Part shown: piece by piece, positions 6,682 through 13,213 of the stretch
Position numbering within the stretch: the first letter of the stretch is position 1
How the letters are laid out: every line of letters starts with the position of its first letter
Source of the DNA: Hydrogenimonas sp.
GTDB lineage: Bacteria > Campylobacterota > Campylobacteria > Campylobacterales > Hydrogenimonadaceae
Reading direction: 5' to 3'
Assembly: GCF_029933015.1 (NCBI RefSeq)
Contig: NZ_JAOZOZ010000025.1
Span: forward strand, 1-18,002
DNA: 18,002 bases
The notes under the pieces: generated by a model
The model's input: the letters and a program-made list of their open reading frames with translations, nothing else
The model's database searches: none
What the model was told of the DNA's origin: nothing
Made by a program: the position numbers and the translations under genes

Positions 6682-7617
6682 TCAGCGAATCACCAGCCTG
6701 TCTTTTCCTGTCCGTTTCGCCTCGTAAAGGGCGGCGTCGGCGCGTTCGATCATGCTTTCGAGGGTATCGCCCTTCTGATGCTCGGTCAGTCCCATGCTCA
6801 GTGTGATATGTATCACCTGGTTTTTGTAGATCAGTTTGTTGTCGCGGACCAGTTTCATGATCCTTTCGGCCACGTTGACCGCCTGCTCTTTGGTCGCGCG
6901 ATTGAAAAGTATCAGAAACTCTTCTCCACCGTAGCGGTAGGCTCTGTCGTATTCGCGGATCGACGATTTGAAGAGTTTCGCCAGCAGTATCAGCACCTTG
7001 TCCCCTGCGATATGGCCGAACCGGTCGTTGACCTTTTTGAAATCGTCCGCGTCGATCATCAGGGCTACGATGTTGAGATTGCGTTCGTCGGAGTGTCTGA
7101 GCAGCTCCCTGCCGTCGATTTCCAGCGCTTTGCGGTTGAAAAGTTTGGTGAGCGGATCGATGTTGGACTGTTTCTGGAGCTCTTCTATCTCGCTCTCGAG
7201 GGATTTGATGATGTCGTTGGCGTGTTGCAGCTCCTCCATCAGATCCTGCTGGAAAGCTTCGAAACGGTTTCTGAAGGTCTGAACGTCGATCTCGTTCTTC
7301 TCTTCGCTGATACGTTCGATTTCGATGGTATGGGATTCGGTGATGCCCTGCAGATTGTTGTTGGTCTGTTTGAAGGTGTCGATACTCTGTTGGGCGATAT
7401 CCAGACAGCGTTTCGACCTCTTCTCCATCTTGGTTTCGATGAACTCGTCGAGATCCATCGAAAATCCCGACTTTTTCAGCTCGTCGAAGAAAGTGTTGAT
7501 GACCTCTTTGATCATCTCCGCCGCATCCGCGCCTTTTTCTTTTTTCTCCGCGATGGATCGGTCGATCTCTTCACAACTTTTTCGGATCACTTCGGCGATA
7601 TTGTCTGTTGCTGGCAT
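6682..7617 (-). CDS. Soluble diguanylate cyclase (GGDEF domain)
   Basis: This 311-residue protein should make cyclic di-GMP from two GTP. The C-terminal GGDEF domain (about 152-311) starts with DPLTKLFNRKAL and carries the active-site motif GGEEF at 230-234. An RxxD inhibitory site (REYD, 221-224) lies exactly five residues before it, so product inhibition is expected. The N-terminal 150 residues are helical, with a likely coiled coil at about 100-150, and match no sensor domain I recognise. No membrane segment is present, so it is cytoplasmic. I chose the ATG at 7617 because a GGGAG site precedes it; an in-frame TTG at 7644 would overlap the promoter. It is the first gene of the fur-lysS-glyA operon. 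Confidence 0.93.
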   Translation of the reverse strand: MPATDNIAEVIRKSCEEIDRSIAEKKEKGADAAEMIKEVINTFFDELKKSGFSMDLDEFIETKMEKRSKRCLDIAQQSIDTFKQTNNNLQGITESHTIEIERISEEKNEIDVQTFRNRFEAFQQDLMEELQHANDIIKSLESEIEELQKQSNIDPLTKLFNRKALEIDGRELLRHSDERNLNIVALMIDADDFKKVNDRFGHIAGDKVLILLAKLFKSSIREYDRAYRYGGEEFLILFNRATKEQAVNVAERIMKLVRDNKLIYKNQVIHITLSMGLTEHQKGDTLESMIERADAALYEAKRTGKDRLVIR

Positions 7618-7643
7618 TGGATTCTCCCGGTAATAACTCGTCA

Positions 7644-7649
7644 ATTATA
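7644..7649 (-). promoter_or_regulatory. Sigma70-type -10 (TATAAT) for the eight-gene operon
   Basis: On the minus strand a perfect TATAAT lies about 27 bases before the diguanylate cyclase ATG and follows a T-rich stretch. A weak -35 (TTTGCA, 4 of 6) sits 17 bases upstream. Campylobacterota housekeeping promoters often rely on T-rich upstream sequence instead of a strong -35, so this is a good candidate. The predicted leader is only about 20 bases. Confidence 0.6.
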
Positions 7650-7703
7650 GGTAAAAATAGCTGAAATGCAAAGATTGCCTCTATTCAAATATCGGGAAAA
7701 GGA

Positions 7704-7731
7704 GGAGAAATGTAAAAAAGAACATTTCTCC
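7704..7731 (-). terminator. 10-bp perfect hairpin after the DAHP synthase gene
   Basis: GGAGAAATGT (7704-7713) and ACATTTCTCC (7722-7731) are exact reverse complements with an 8-base loop. On the minus strand the hairpin begins 18 bases after the DAHP synthase stop and is followed by TCCTTTTCCC, a partial uridine run. It is a plausible intrinsic terminator that insulates the downstream diguanylate cyclase promoter. Confidence 0.55.
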
Positions 7732-7749
7732 ATTGAAAAACAGGGTCGT

Positions 7750-9102
7750 TTATTTGTGGAGATCTTTGAAAAATTCAGAAACCATAAAAGCCATTTCGAG
7801 GGCCTGGTTGGCGTTGAGCCGCGGGTCGCACTGGGTATGGTAGCGGTCGCTCAGGGCATCGACCGTGATTTTGCAGCTCTGGCTGCCGGTACATTCGGTG
7901 ACATCCTCGCCGGTCATCTCCAGGTGGAGTCCGCCCGCGACGGTTCCCTCGGCTTTGTGGATCTGGAAGAACTTCTTCACTTCGGCCAGAACGTTGTGGA
8001 ATTCGCGGGTCTTGATGCCTGTATCGGTTTTGATCGTGTTGCCGTGCATCGGGTCGCAGCTCCATACGACATTTTTCCCTTCGCGGGTGACACGCTTCAG
8101 AAGCGGCGGGAAGAGCTCTTCGACCTTGTCGGCCCCCATACGGACGATCAGCGTCAGGCGTCCGGGAATGTTTTCCGGATTGAGGCGGTCGATCAGTTCG
8201 ATCAGCTCGTCCTCTTTCATGCTCGGTCCCACTTTGACACCCACCGGGTTTTTGATACCACGGAAAAACTCGATATGGGCACCGTCGAGCTCCCGGGTCC
8301 TGTCGCCGATCCAGAGCATATGGGCCGAACAGTCGTACCAGTCTCCCGTCAGAGAGTCGATGCGTGTCAACGCCTCTTCATAATTCAGAAGCAGCGCTTC
8401 GTGGGAGGTGTAGAGGACCGTCTCGTGCAGCTGCGGCGTGTTTTCGGGCGTGATGCCGCAGGCGGCGATGAAATCCATCGCCTGGGTGATCTTTTCGGCC
8501 AGCTCCTCGTAACGCTTCCCGAGGGCCTTGCCCTTGACGAAATCGAGGTTCCATGTGTGGACCTTGGTCAGATCCGCCATTCCGCCTCTGGCGAAGGCGC
8601 GCAGAAGGTTGAGGGTGGCGGCGGACTGGTAGTAGGCTTTGACCAGCTTTTCGGGTTTGGGTTCTCTCGCTTCCGGCGCGAAGTCGGCGTCGTTGACGAT
8701 GTCGCCGCGGTAGCTTGGAAGCTGGACGTCACCCTTGGCTTCGAAATCGGAGCTTCTCGGTTTCGCGAACTGTCCGGCGATGCGTCCGACTTTGACGACC
8801 GGCTTGCCGCTGGAGTAGGTCATGACGACCGCCATCTGCATCATCACCTTGAAGAGGTTTTTGATCGTGTCGGCGTTGAAGGCGTTGAAACTTTCGGCGC
8901 AGTCGCCGCCCTGCAGCAGAAACGCCTTGCCTTCGGTCACGTCGGCCAGCTTCTCCTGGAGGCTGCGCGCCTCTTCCGCGAAGATCAGCGGCGGAAACTT
9001 TTCAAGCTCTTTCTCTATGCGTTTGACCGCTTCGGGGTCTTTGTAAATGGGTTGCTGTTTGATCGGGAAATCTCTCCAGCTCGAGGGGCTCCACGTACTC
9101 AT
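7750..9102 (-). CDS. aroG: Class II DAHP synthase (3-deoxy-7-phosphoheptulonate synthase)
   Basis: This 450-residue enzyme condenses phosphoenolpyruvate and erythrose 4-phosphate, the entry step of the shikimate pathway, and so supplies chorismate to TrpE. It is the plant/mycobacterial type (PF01474), shown by the N-terminus WSPSSWRDFPIKQQP (4-18) and the motifs QGGDCAESF (64-72), GDRTR (266-270) and VWSCDPMHGNT (346-356). The metal ligands expected from the Mycobacterium enzyme appear as Cys68, His353, Glu395 and Asp426. I chose the ATG at 9102 because AAGGA lies 8 bases upstream. The longer frame to 9153 would run through the promoter. The symbol aroG is used for this class in some genomes and aroF in others. 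It appears to be a single-gene unit. Confidence 0.96.
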   Translation of the reverse strand: MSTWSPSSWRDFPIKQQPIYKDPEAVKRIEKELEKFPPLIFAEEARSLQEKLADVTEGKAFLLQGGDCAESFNAFNADTIKNLFKVMMQMAVVMTYSSGKPVVKVGRIAGQFAKPRSSDFEAKGDVQLPSYRGDIVNDADFAPEAREPKPEKLVKAYYQSAATLNLLRAFARGGMADLTKVHTWNLDFVKGKALGKRYEELAEKITQAMDFIAACGITPENTPQLHETVLYTSHEALLLNYEEALTRIDSLTGDWYDCSAHMLWIGDRTRELDGAHIEFFRGIKNPVGVKVGPSMKEDELIELIDRLNPENIPGRLTLIVRMGADKVEELFPPLLKRVTREGKNVVWSCDPMHGNTIKTDTGIKTREFHNVLAEVKKFFQIHKAEGTVAGGLHLEMTGEDVTECTGSQSCKITVDALSDRYHTQCDPRLNANQALEMAFMVSEFFKDLHK

Positions 9103-9129
9103 TGCTTCCGTCCTTAAAAAATTTGCGCA

Positions 9130-9135
9130 ATCATA
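9130..9135 (-). promoter_or_regulatory. Extended -10 promoter (TGG-TATGAT) for the DAHP synthase gene
   Basis: On the minus strand TATGAT is preceded by TGG, an extended -10, and by a T-rich tract, with no clear -35. The predicted start site is about 20 bases before the ATG, and the AAGGA ribosome site falls inside that leader. Confidence 0.55.
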
Positions 9136-9158
9136 CCATAAAAAAGGAAACAATCGGA

Positions 9159-9173
9159 TGATAAAAATTATCG
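9159..9173. promoter_or_regulatory. Fur-box-like palindrome upstream of the DAHP synthase promoter
   Basis: The plus strand reads TGATAAAAATTATCG. It matches 12 of 14 defined positions of the classical 7-1-7 Fur consensus TGATAATnATTATCA, and 10 of 14 of the Helicobacter variant TAATAATnATTATTA. Its core GATAA/TTATC is a perfect inverted repeat (9160-9172). It lies just upstream of where a -35 would sit. AT-rich palindromes arise by chance, so this is only a candidate operator. Confidence 0.35.
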
Positions 9174-9183
9174 GAAGAGTTCT

Positions 9184-9217
9184 CCACAGCTTCCGGTCAA
9201 ACGTGCGGAAGCCGTGG
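9184..9217 (-). terminator. Strong hairpin after pilT, possible terminator
   Basis: CCAC-A-GCTTCCG (9184-9195) pairs with CGGAAGC-C-GTGG (9206-9217), giving 11 base pairs with one mismatch around a 10-base loop. It lies 20 bases past the pilT stop on the minus strand. No uridine run follows directly; a TTTTT comes only about 15 bases later. It may slow or end transcription from pilT, but it is not a canonical intrinsic terminator. Confidence 0.4.
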
Positions 9218-9237
9218 CGCGAAGGGCCGGGAGCGTG

Positions 9238-10311
9238 TCAGATGTGCTGGAGCGCCTTGATGAGTTCGTCGGGGCGTGTGGAGAAGCGGAGCGCTTCGGA
9301 TTTTTCGATGATGTGACCCTTGACGAGTTTCACCATGATCTGGGTCTGGGTCTGCATGCCGCTTTCGCCCTGACCCAGCTGCATCTGGCTGTAGATCTGG
9401 TGGACCTTGTCTTCGCGGATCAGGTTGGCGATGGCGGGGTTGGTGATGAGGATCTCCGGCACCGCGATACGGCCGCCGCCGATTTTCGGCAGAAGCGCCT
9501 GGGAGATGACGGCGACCAGGGAGGTGGAGAGCTGGGCCCGGACCTGGGGCTGCTCGTCACCGCTGAAGACGTCGATGATACGGTTGACCGTCTGGGATGC
9601 GGAGTTGGTGTGGAGGGTGCCGAAGACCAGGTGGCCGGTTTCCGCCGCCGTCAGGGCCGCCGCGATCGTCTCTTTGTCCCGCATCTCACCGATCAGAATG
9701 ACGTCGGGGTCTTCCCGCAGGGCGTATTTGAGCGCCGCGGCGAAAGAGTCGGTGTCGGTGCCGATGTTGCGGTGGGAGAAGAGGGACTGGTTGTTTTCGT
9801 GGACGAATTCGATCGGATCCTCGATCGTGATGACGTGTTTGCGTTCGGTCATGTTGATTTCGTTGAGCATCGCCGCCAGGGTCGTCGATTTACCGCTTCC
9901 CGTGGGTCCCGTGACGAGGATGAGCCCCTTCTCCCGCTGGATCAGCTTCTTGTAGATCTGGGGCGCTTCCAGGTCGTCGATGCTGGGAATATGGGTCGGA
10001 ATCACACGAAACGCCGCCGCCACGTCTCCCATGGTCCGGTAGTAGTTGGCACGGAAACGTCCCACTTCGGGAATCTGGATGGCGAAGTCGAGCTCCTTGT
10101 GCTCCTCGAAGGCCTTCTTCTGCTTCTCGGTGATGATCGAGTAGCACATCTGCTCGATCGCTTCACCGTCGAGTTTGGGAAGGTTGAGGGGGACGAGTTT
10201 GCCGTCGATACGGATCTGCGGTTCGCTGCGGCTGACGAGGTGCAGGTCGCTCGCTTTGTAGGCGACGACGTTTTTCAGAAGTTTTCTTATATCGGGCGCG
10301 ACATTGCTCAT
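9238..10311 (-). CDS. pilT: Type IV pilus retraction ATPase PilT
   Basis: This 357-residue cytoplasmic hexameric ATPase would power pilus retraction for twitching, surface sensing or DNA uptake. An N-terminal PAS-like domain (about 1-110) begins with ASDLHL. The ATPase core has Walker A GPTGSGKST (135-143), the Asp box ITIEDPIEF (161-169), Walker B DVILIGEMRD (203-212) and the His box GHLVFGTLHTNSA (226-238). The PilT signature AIRNLIRE appears as AIANLIRE (293-300), with Arg replaced by Ala. I chose the ATG at 10311, which overlaps the preceding stop as ATGA; the longer frame reads through that gene in another frame. No other pilus gene is in the window. PilU is a less likely alternative. 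Confidence 0.92.
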   Translation of the reverse strand: MSNVAPDIRKLLKNVVAYKASDLHLVSRSEPQIRIDGKLVPLNLPKLDGEAIEQMCYSIITEKQKKAFEEHKELDFAIQIPEVGRFRANYYRTMGDVAAAFRVIPTHIPSIDDLEAPQIYKKLIQREKGLILVTGPTGSGKSTTLAAMLNEINMTERKHVITIEDPIEFVHENNQSLFSHRNIGTDTDSFAAALKYALREDPDVILIGEMRDKETIAAALTAAETGHLVFGTLHTNSASQTVNRIIDVFSGDEQPQVRAQLSTSLVAVISQALLPKIGGGRIAVPEILITNPAIANLIREDKVHQIYSQMQLGQGESGMQTQTQIMVKLVKGHIIEKSEALRFSTRPDELIKALQHI

Positions 10312-10649
10312 AAAAACAGTTCCTTGTAGATGGATTCGTTGTAGCCCACGACCACTCTGCCGTCGTCGGTCTCGACGACCGGGCGTTTGATGAGCGTGTT
10401 CTCTTTGCAGAGCCACTCTCTTTTGCCGTCGTCGTCGAGACCGAGCTCTTTGAGTTTCAGGGTGCGGTAGGTGGTTCCCCGGGTGTTGAAAAGCTTCTCC
10501 ACGGGGACCTGCTTCAGCCAGCGGTCGATCGTTTCGCACGAAACGGGCGTTACTCTAAAATCGACCAAATCGAAATCGATGTTATGGGATTTGAAGAATC
10601 GGACCGCTTTGCGGACCGCGTCGCAGTTTTTGATGCCGTAGATTTTCAT
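10308..10649 (-). CDS. ArsC/Spx-family thioredoxin-fold protein (YffB-like)
   Basis: This 113-residue protein has the ArsC-family fold. It starts MKIYGIKNCDAVRKAVRFF, with the single conserved cysteine at position 9 in the NCD motif. Later motifs are FNTRGTTYRTL (54-64) and NTLIKRPVVE (84-93), which closely match the YffB subgroup. Arsenate reductase needs further conserved cysteine or arginine chemistry that I cannot confirm, so arsenate reduction should not be assumed. YffB-like proteins are thought to act in glutathione- or thiol-dependent reactions of unknown substrate. It starts 3 bases after the gatC stop, without a clear ribosome site, and overlaps pilT by 4 bases. Confidence 0.85.
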   Translation of the reverse strand: MKIYGIKNCDAVRKAVRFFKSHNIDFDLVDFRVTPVSCETIDRWLKQVPVEKLFNTRGTTYRTLKLKELGLDDDGKREWLCKENTLIKRPVVETDDGRVVVGYNESIYKELFL

Positions 10650-10652
10650 CGG

Positions 10653-10943
10653 CTATTCGATGATGCTGGGCACGACGAAGTAGTCGTCTTTCGCTTTCGG
10701 GGCGTTTTCGAGGATGATTTCACGGACTTCCGGATTTTCGTCGGGCGTGTCTTCGCGCATCGGCGTGCCGCCTTCGAGGGTACTGAAGGAGGGATCGAGG
10801 TTTTCGGTGTCGAGTTCGCCGAGGATGTCGACGAATCCGACGATCTTTTCGAGCTCTTCGATCATCTCCGCCCTTTTCCCCTCTTCGATCTTCAGCATCG
10901 AGAGTTTTTCGAGCCGTTGCAGCATCGCGTCGTCAAATTTCAT
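10653..10943 (-). CDS. gatC: Asp-tRNA(Asn)/Glu-tRNA(Gln) amidotransferase subunit C
   Basis: This 96-residue small subunit wraps and stabilises the GatAB amidotransferase, which corrects mischarged Glu-tRNA(Gln) or Asp-tRNA(Asn). It has the family's helical N-terminus (LEKLSMLKIEEGKRAEM, then IVGFVDILGELDTENLDP) and the C-terminal part with REDTPD and a terminal NAPKAKDDYFVVPSIIE (80-96). The FVVP ending is typical. gatA and gatB are not in the window, and subunits scattered around the chromosome are usual in this phylum. The ATG at 10943 has AAGGG some 10 bases upstream. It is the first gene of the gatC-YffB-pilT unit, read from the divergent promoter at about 10985. Confidence 0.93.
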   Translation of the reverse strand: MKFDDAMLQRLEKLSMLKIEEGKRAEMIEELEKIVGFVDILGELDTENLDPSFSTLEGGTPMREDTPDENPEVREIILENAPKAKDDYFVVPSIIE

Positions 10944-10980
10944 GCGTTTGGGTCCCTTTCGAACTTTTTAACTTTAGTTT

Positions 10981-10993
10981 TGATATGATATCA
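10981..10993. promoter_or_regulatory. Overlapping divergent extended -10 elements in one 13-bp palindrome
   Basis: TGATATGATATCA is a perfect 6-1-6 palindrome in the 85-base gap between the divergent starts of gatC and the YfgM-like gene. On the plus strand it contains TGA-TATGAT (10981-10989). On the minus strand it contains TGA-TATCAT (10993 down to 10985). Both are extended -10 motifs, preceded by A/T-rich sequence and facing each other over the same bases. Polymerase could occupy only one at a time. It could instead be a repressor operator. Confidence 0.5.
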
Positions 10994-11019
10994 CACTAAT
11001 TTTTAATGCCTTTTAAATG

Positions 11020-11023
11020 GGAG
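11020..11023 (+). promoter_or_regulatory. Shine-Dalgarno GGAG deciding a GTG start
   Basis: GGAG ends 5 bases before the GTG at 11029. The in-frame ATG at 11017 has no purine-rich site upstream, so the GTG is preferred. Confidence 0.6.
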
Positions 11024-11028
11024 CAGAC

Positions 11029-11643
11029 GTGAGTATCAAAGAGCAGATGGAGTATGCGAAAGAGGAGCTGACGCAGGACGAGAAACTTCTGGCCGGACTG
11101 ATCAAGGCGGAGCGTTTCTACAAGCGCAACAAAACGATGATTCTGGCACTGGTCGCCATCCTGGTTTTCGGCGGTGTGGGCTACGGTGTCATGGGGTATA
11201 TGAAAGAGCAGAAGCTGCTGACCGCCAACGAAGCCTTTCTGGCTCTGAAGGCCGATCCGACGGACAAGAAGGCACTGGAGACGCTAAAGAAGGAGAATCC
11301 CGCGCTGGCGGAACTCGTTTTGGCCGACCGGGCGATCAGAGAGGGCGATACAAAAACCCTCGAGCGACTCGAGTCGAGCAAGGATCCGGTCGTGGCGGAC
11401 CTGGCGTCCTATCACCTCGGTGTGCTGGAGAAACGTGCCGACGTGCTGAAAAACTACCGGATGAAAAGCGGTGCGCTTCTGAAAGATTTCGCCCTTTTCG
11501 ACGAAGCCTATCTCCTGATGAAAGAGGGTAAAGTGAAAGAAGCCAGAGAGAGACTGGCGATGATTACGGAGAATTCGCCGCTCAAACCGGTCGCGAAGAT
11601 GCTGGGACACTACGGAATCGCCGCGGACAAAGGGACGAAATGA
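11029..11643 (+). CDS. YfgM-like single-pass membrane protein with periplasmic helical repeats
   Basis: This 204-residue protein has an N-terminal cytoplasmic amphipathic part, one membrane helix at about 36-57 (MILALVAILVFGGVGYG) and a periplasmic alpha-helical region rich in Ala, Leu, Lys and Glu. That region resembles TPR-type repeats, for example FDEAYLLMKEGKVKEAR. The layout matches E. coli YfgM, an inner-membrane TPR protein near the SecYEG translocon. The next gene encodes a propeller-like lipoprotein, as bamB follows yfgM in E. coli. Homology is inferred from architecture and order, not from clear sequence identity. The GTG start is chosen for its GGAG site. It is the first gene of the plus-strand cluster, and its stop overlaps the next ATG (11640-11643). 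Confidence 0.7.
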   Translation: MSIKEQMEYAKEELTQDEKLLAGLIKAERFYKRNKTMILALVAILVFGGVGYGVMGYMKEQKLLTANEAFLALKADPTDKKALETLKKENPALAELVLADRAIREGDTKTLERLESSKDPVVADLASYHLGVLEKRADVLKNYRMKSGALLKDFALFDEAYLLMKEGKVKEARERLAMITENSPLKPVAKMLGHYGIAADKGTK

Positions 11644-12884
11644 TCCGTTTCCCGTTTTCGGCGTTTCTGATAGCGCTTTTTCTGCTTTTCAATACAGGCT
11701 GCAGCGAAAAAAACTATTTCGAACCCGAGAATGTCGAGGGATCGGTCAACTACGACGGTGAGCTTCCGGCGCCGATCGTCGAGGTGGGTTACGAAGCCGC
11801 CACGCTCGAGAACGGACAGGTCGTCACCAAAGCGGGCCTGCAGTCCTACCGCCTGCCCGAAGGGTACCGCTACATCGCCCAGAGCGGCACGCTCGTCGCC
11901 GCGGCCGGCGACTGCAGGCCCAACATCATCTACAACACCGAAACGAACGAAACGGTCACGGTCGATCTGCCCAGAAGGCTGCTCGCGGCCCTTTTCATTC
12001 CCGGAACCGAAAATATCGCCTTTCTGATCGAAGGCAACAGTTACGGTATCTACGACTACGGTGCGAAGAAGATCGTGGCCAAATACGCTTCCGACCAGGC
12101 GGTGACCGCCGATATACGCATCGCCAACCCGATGATGCTCGAACAGCTTGTGCTCATCCCGACACTCGACGGCAAACTGGTGATTCTCAACAAGACGACG
12201 GGGGAGAAGGTCAGAGAGATCATCGTCGGCAAGGGGGAAGAGTTCAACAACATCATCTTCCTCGACGTTATCGGCAACCGTCTCGTCGCGGCCACGCCCC
12301 ACAGGATCATCTCCGTCAGTCCCAAGCTGATGGATGCCCAGTCGATGGAGATCAGCGATGTCATCTTCGTCGCCGACGGCATCTATATCCTGGCAAAAGA
12401 CGGCAACATCTACCACTGCGATACCGATCTGAAGATCCTTCACTCCCTCAAATTCCCCTTCGCCCACTTTGTCGGGGCGATCTACGGAGAGTTCATCTAC
12501 GTCATCGAGAGGGAAGGGTATGTCATAGCCACCGACCAGATTCTCTCCACTTCCAACGTATTCGAGATACCCGACAGGATCGACGACTGGCTTTTTACGA
12601 CCGAAGATGCGCTCTACTACAAACGGTACTATTTCAAACTTCATGCCGATGTGCAGGAGAGTGGAAACGAAGCCGTCACCGAAGAGCGGAAGGGTGGTGC
12701 GGCTGAGAGTGCCGCCGAAGAGCGGGAGATCTCCGCCGAAGCTTCCGTGAAGGAGGAGAGTGACGATCTCTCCACGCAGAAGAGTGGTGAGGAGGAGGAA
12801 TCCTGGTTCTCCGATATATGGAACGCACTGAAAAAGATGACGGAACCCGACGAAAACGAAGACAGCGTCAAAGAGGCCGAATAG
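11640..12884 (+). CDS. Lipoprotein with beta-propeller-like body and acidic tail (BamB-like)
   Basis: This 414-residue protein starts with a lipoprotein signal peptide: a hydrophobic run at 4-18 and a lipobox ending in NTGC with Cys21. Mature residues 22-335 are a series of beta-strand-rich units such as YRYIAQSGTLVAAAGD, LVLIPTLDGKLVILNKTTG and DVIFVADGIYILAKDGNIY, resembling PQQ-like propeller blades. The last 80 residues are a Glu/Ser/Ala-rich acidic low-complexity tail ending in an EEESWFSDIWNALKKM amphipathic stretch. By fold and by its YfgM-like neighbour it may be an equivalent of BamB, the outer-membrane assembly lipoprotein. I recall uncharacterised homologues in other Campylobacterota. 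The function remains inferred. Confidence 0.7.
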   Translation: MIRFPFSAFLIALFLLFNTGCSEKNYFEPENVEGSVNYDGELPAPIVEVGYEAATLENGQVVTKAGLQSYRLPEGYRYIAQSGTLVAAAGDCRPNIIYNTETNETVTVDLPRRLLAALFIPGTENIAFLIEGNSYGIYDYGAKKIVAKYASDQAVTADIRIANPMMLEQLVLIPTLDGKLVILNKTTGEKVREIIVGKGEEFNNIIFLDVIGNRLVAATPHRIISVSPKLMDAQSMEISDVIFVADGIYILAKDGNIYHCDTDLKILHSLKFPFAHFVGAIYGEFIYVIEREGYVIATDQILSTSNVFEIPDRIDDWLFTTEDALYYKRYYFKLHADVQESGNEAVTEERKGGAAESAAEEREISAEASVKEESDDLSTQKSGEEEESWFSDIWNALKKMTEPDENEDSVKEAE

Positions 12885-12886
12885 TG

Positions 12887-13213
12887 ATGAAAGAGGTGAT
12901 GGAACCGCTGCAGGCCGGCGGTCTTCTTTTCAAACGGTTCGAACCCTTTTCGCTCAGGACGATCGGAAGCCGGAAACGGATCGGGGTCTATCACGGTGTC
13001 GATCTCGAGAACCGCTACACCCTCGTCTTCGTCGTGGAAAAAAAGAGCCGGGTGCTGCAGAAAGAGGTACGGGAGTGGCTGGAGATCAAATCGAAGATCG
13101 AGCACCATTACGGCTACAGGATTCTGCAGAACGTTCTGCTGCTGAGGGCTCCCATCTGTTCGAAGGCGAAAGCTCTCCTCGAGGCGGAAGGGTGGAGCGT
13201 CATCGCCGTATGA
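12887..13213 (+). CDS. Small conserved-looking protein of unknown function
   Basis: I do not recognise this 108-residue basic protein. It has no signal peptide and no membrane helix. The sequence alternates beta-like strands (KRIGVYHGVDLENRYTLVFVV) with a charged helix (LQKEVREWLEIKSKIEHHYG), followed by RILQNVLLLRAPICSKAKALL, which suggests a compact alpha/beta fold. Codon use resembles its neighbours. The ATG at 12887 lies 10 bases after AAGAGG. A GTG at 12884 and an ATG at 12899 are alternative starts. It begins 2 bases after the lipoprotein stop and overlaps coaX by 4 bases, so it is very likely translated as part of the cluster. Confidence 0.7.
   Translation: MKEVMEPLQAGGLLFKRFEPFSLRTIGSRKRIGVYHGVDLENRYTLVFVVEKKSRVLQKEVREWLEIKSKIEHHYGYRILQNVLLLRAPICSKAKALLEAEGWSVIAV

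Noticed and set aside
7618..7649. Fur box in the leader of the diguanylate cyclase operon (TAATAA...TTATA)
   Set aside because: The two half-site-like stretches are too far apart for a 7-1-7 arrangement and overlap the -10 element; similarity is only AT-richness.
7666..9117. 483-codon plus-strand frame
   Set aside because: It is antisense to the class II DAHP synthase, whose metal ligands and N-terminal signature are all on the minus strand.
10308..10649. Arsenate reductase
   Set aside because: The fold is ArsC-like, but the motifs match the YffB subgroup and no ars genes are nearby, so the specific function is not claimed.
11610..12644. 344-codon minus-strand frame
   Set aside because: It is antisense to the lipoprotein gene, which has a lipobox and overlaps its neighbour in the plus-strand cluster.
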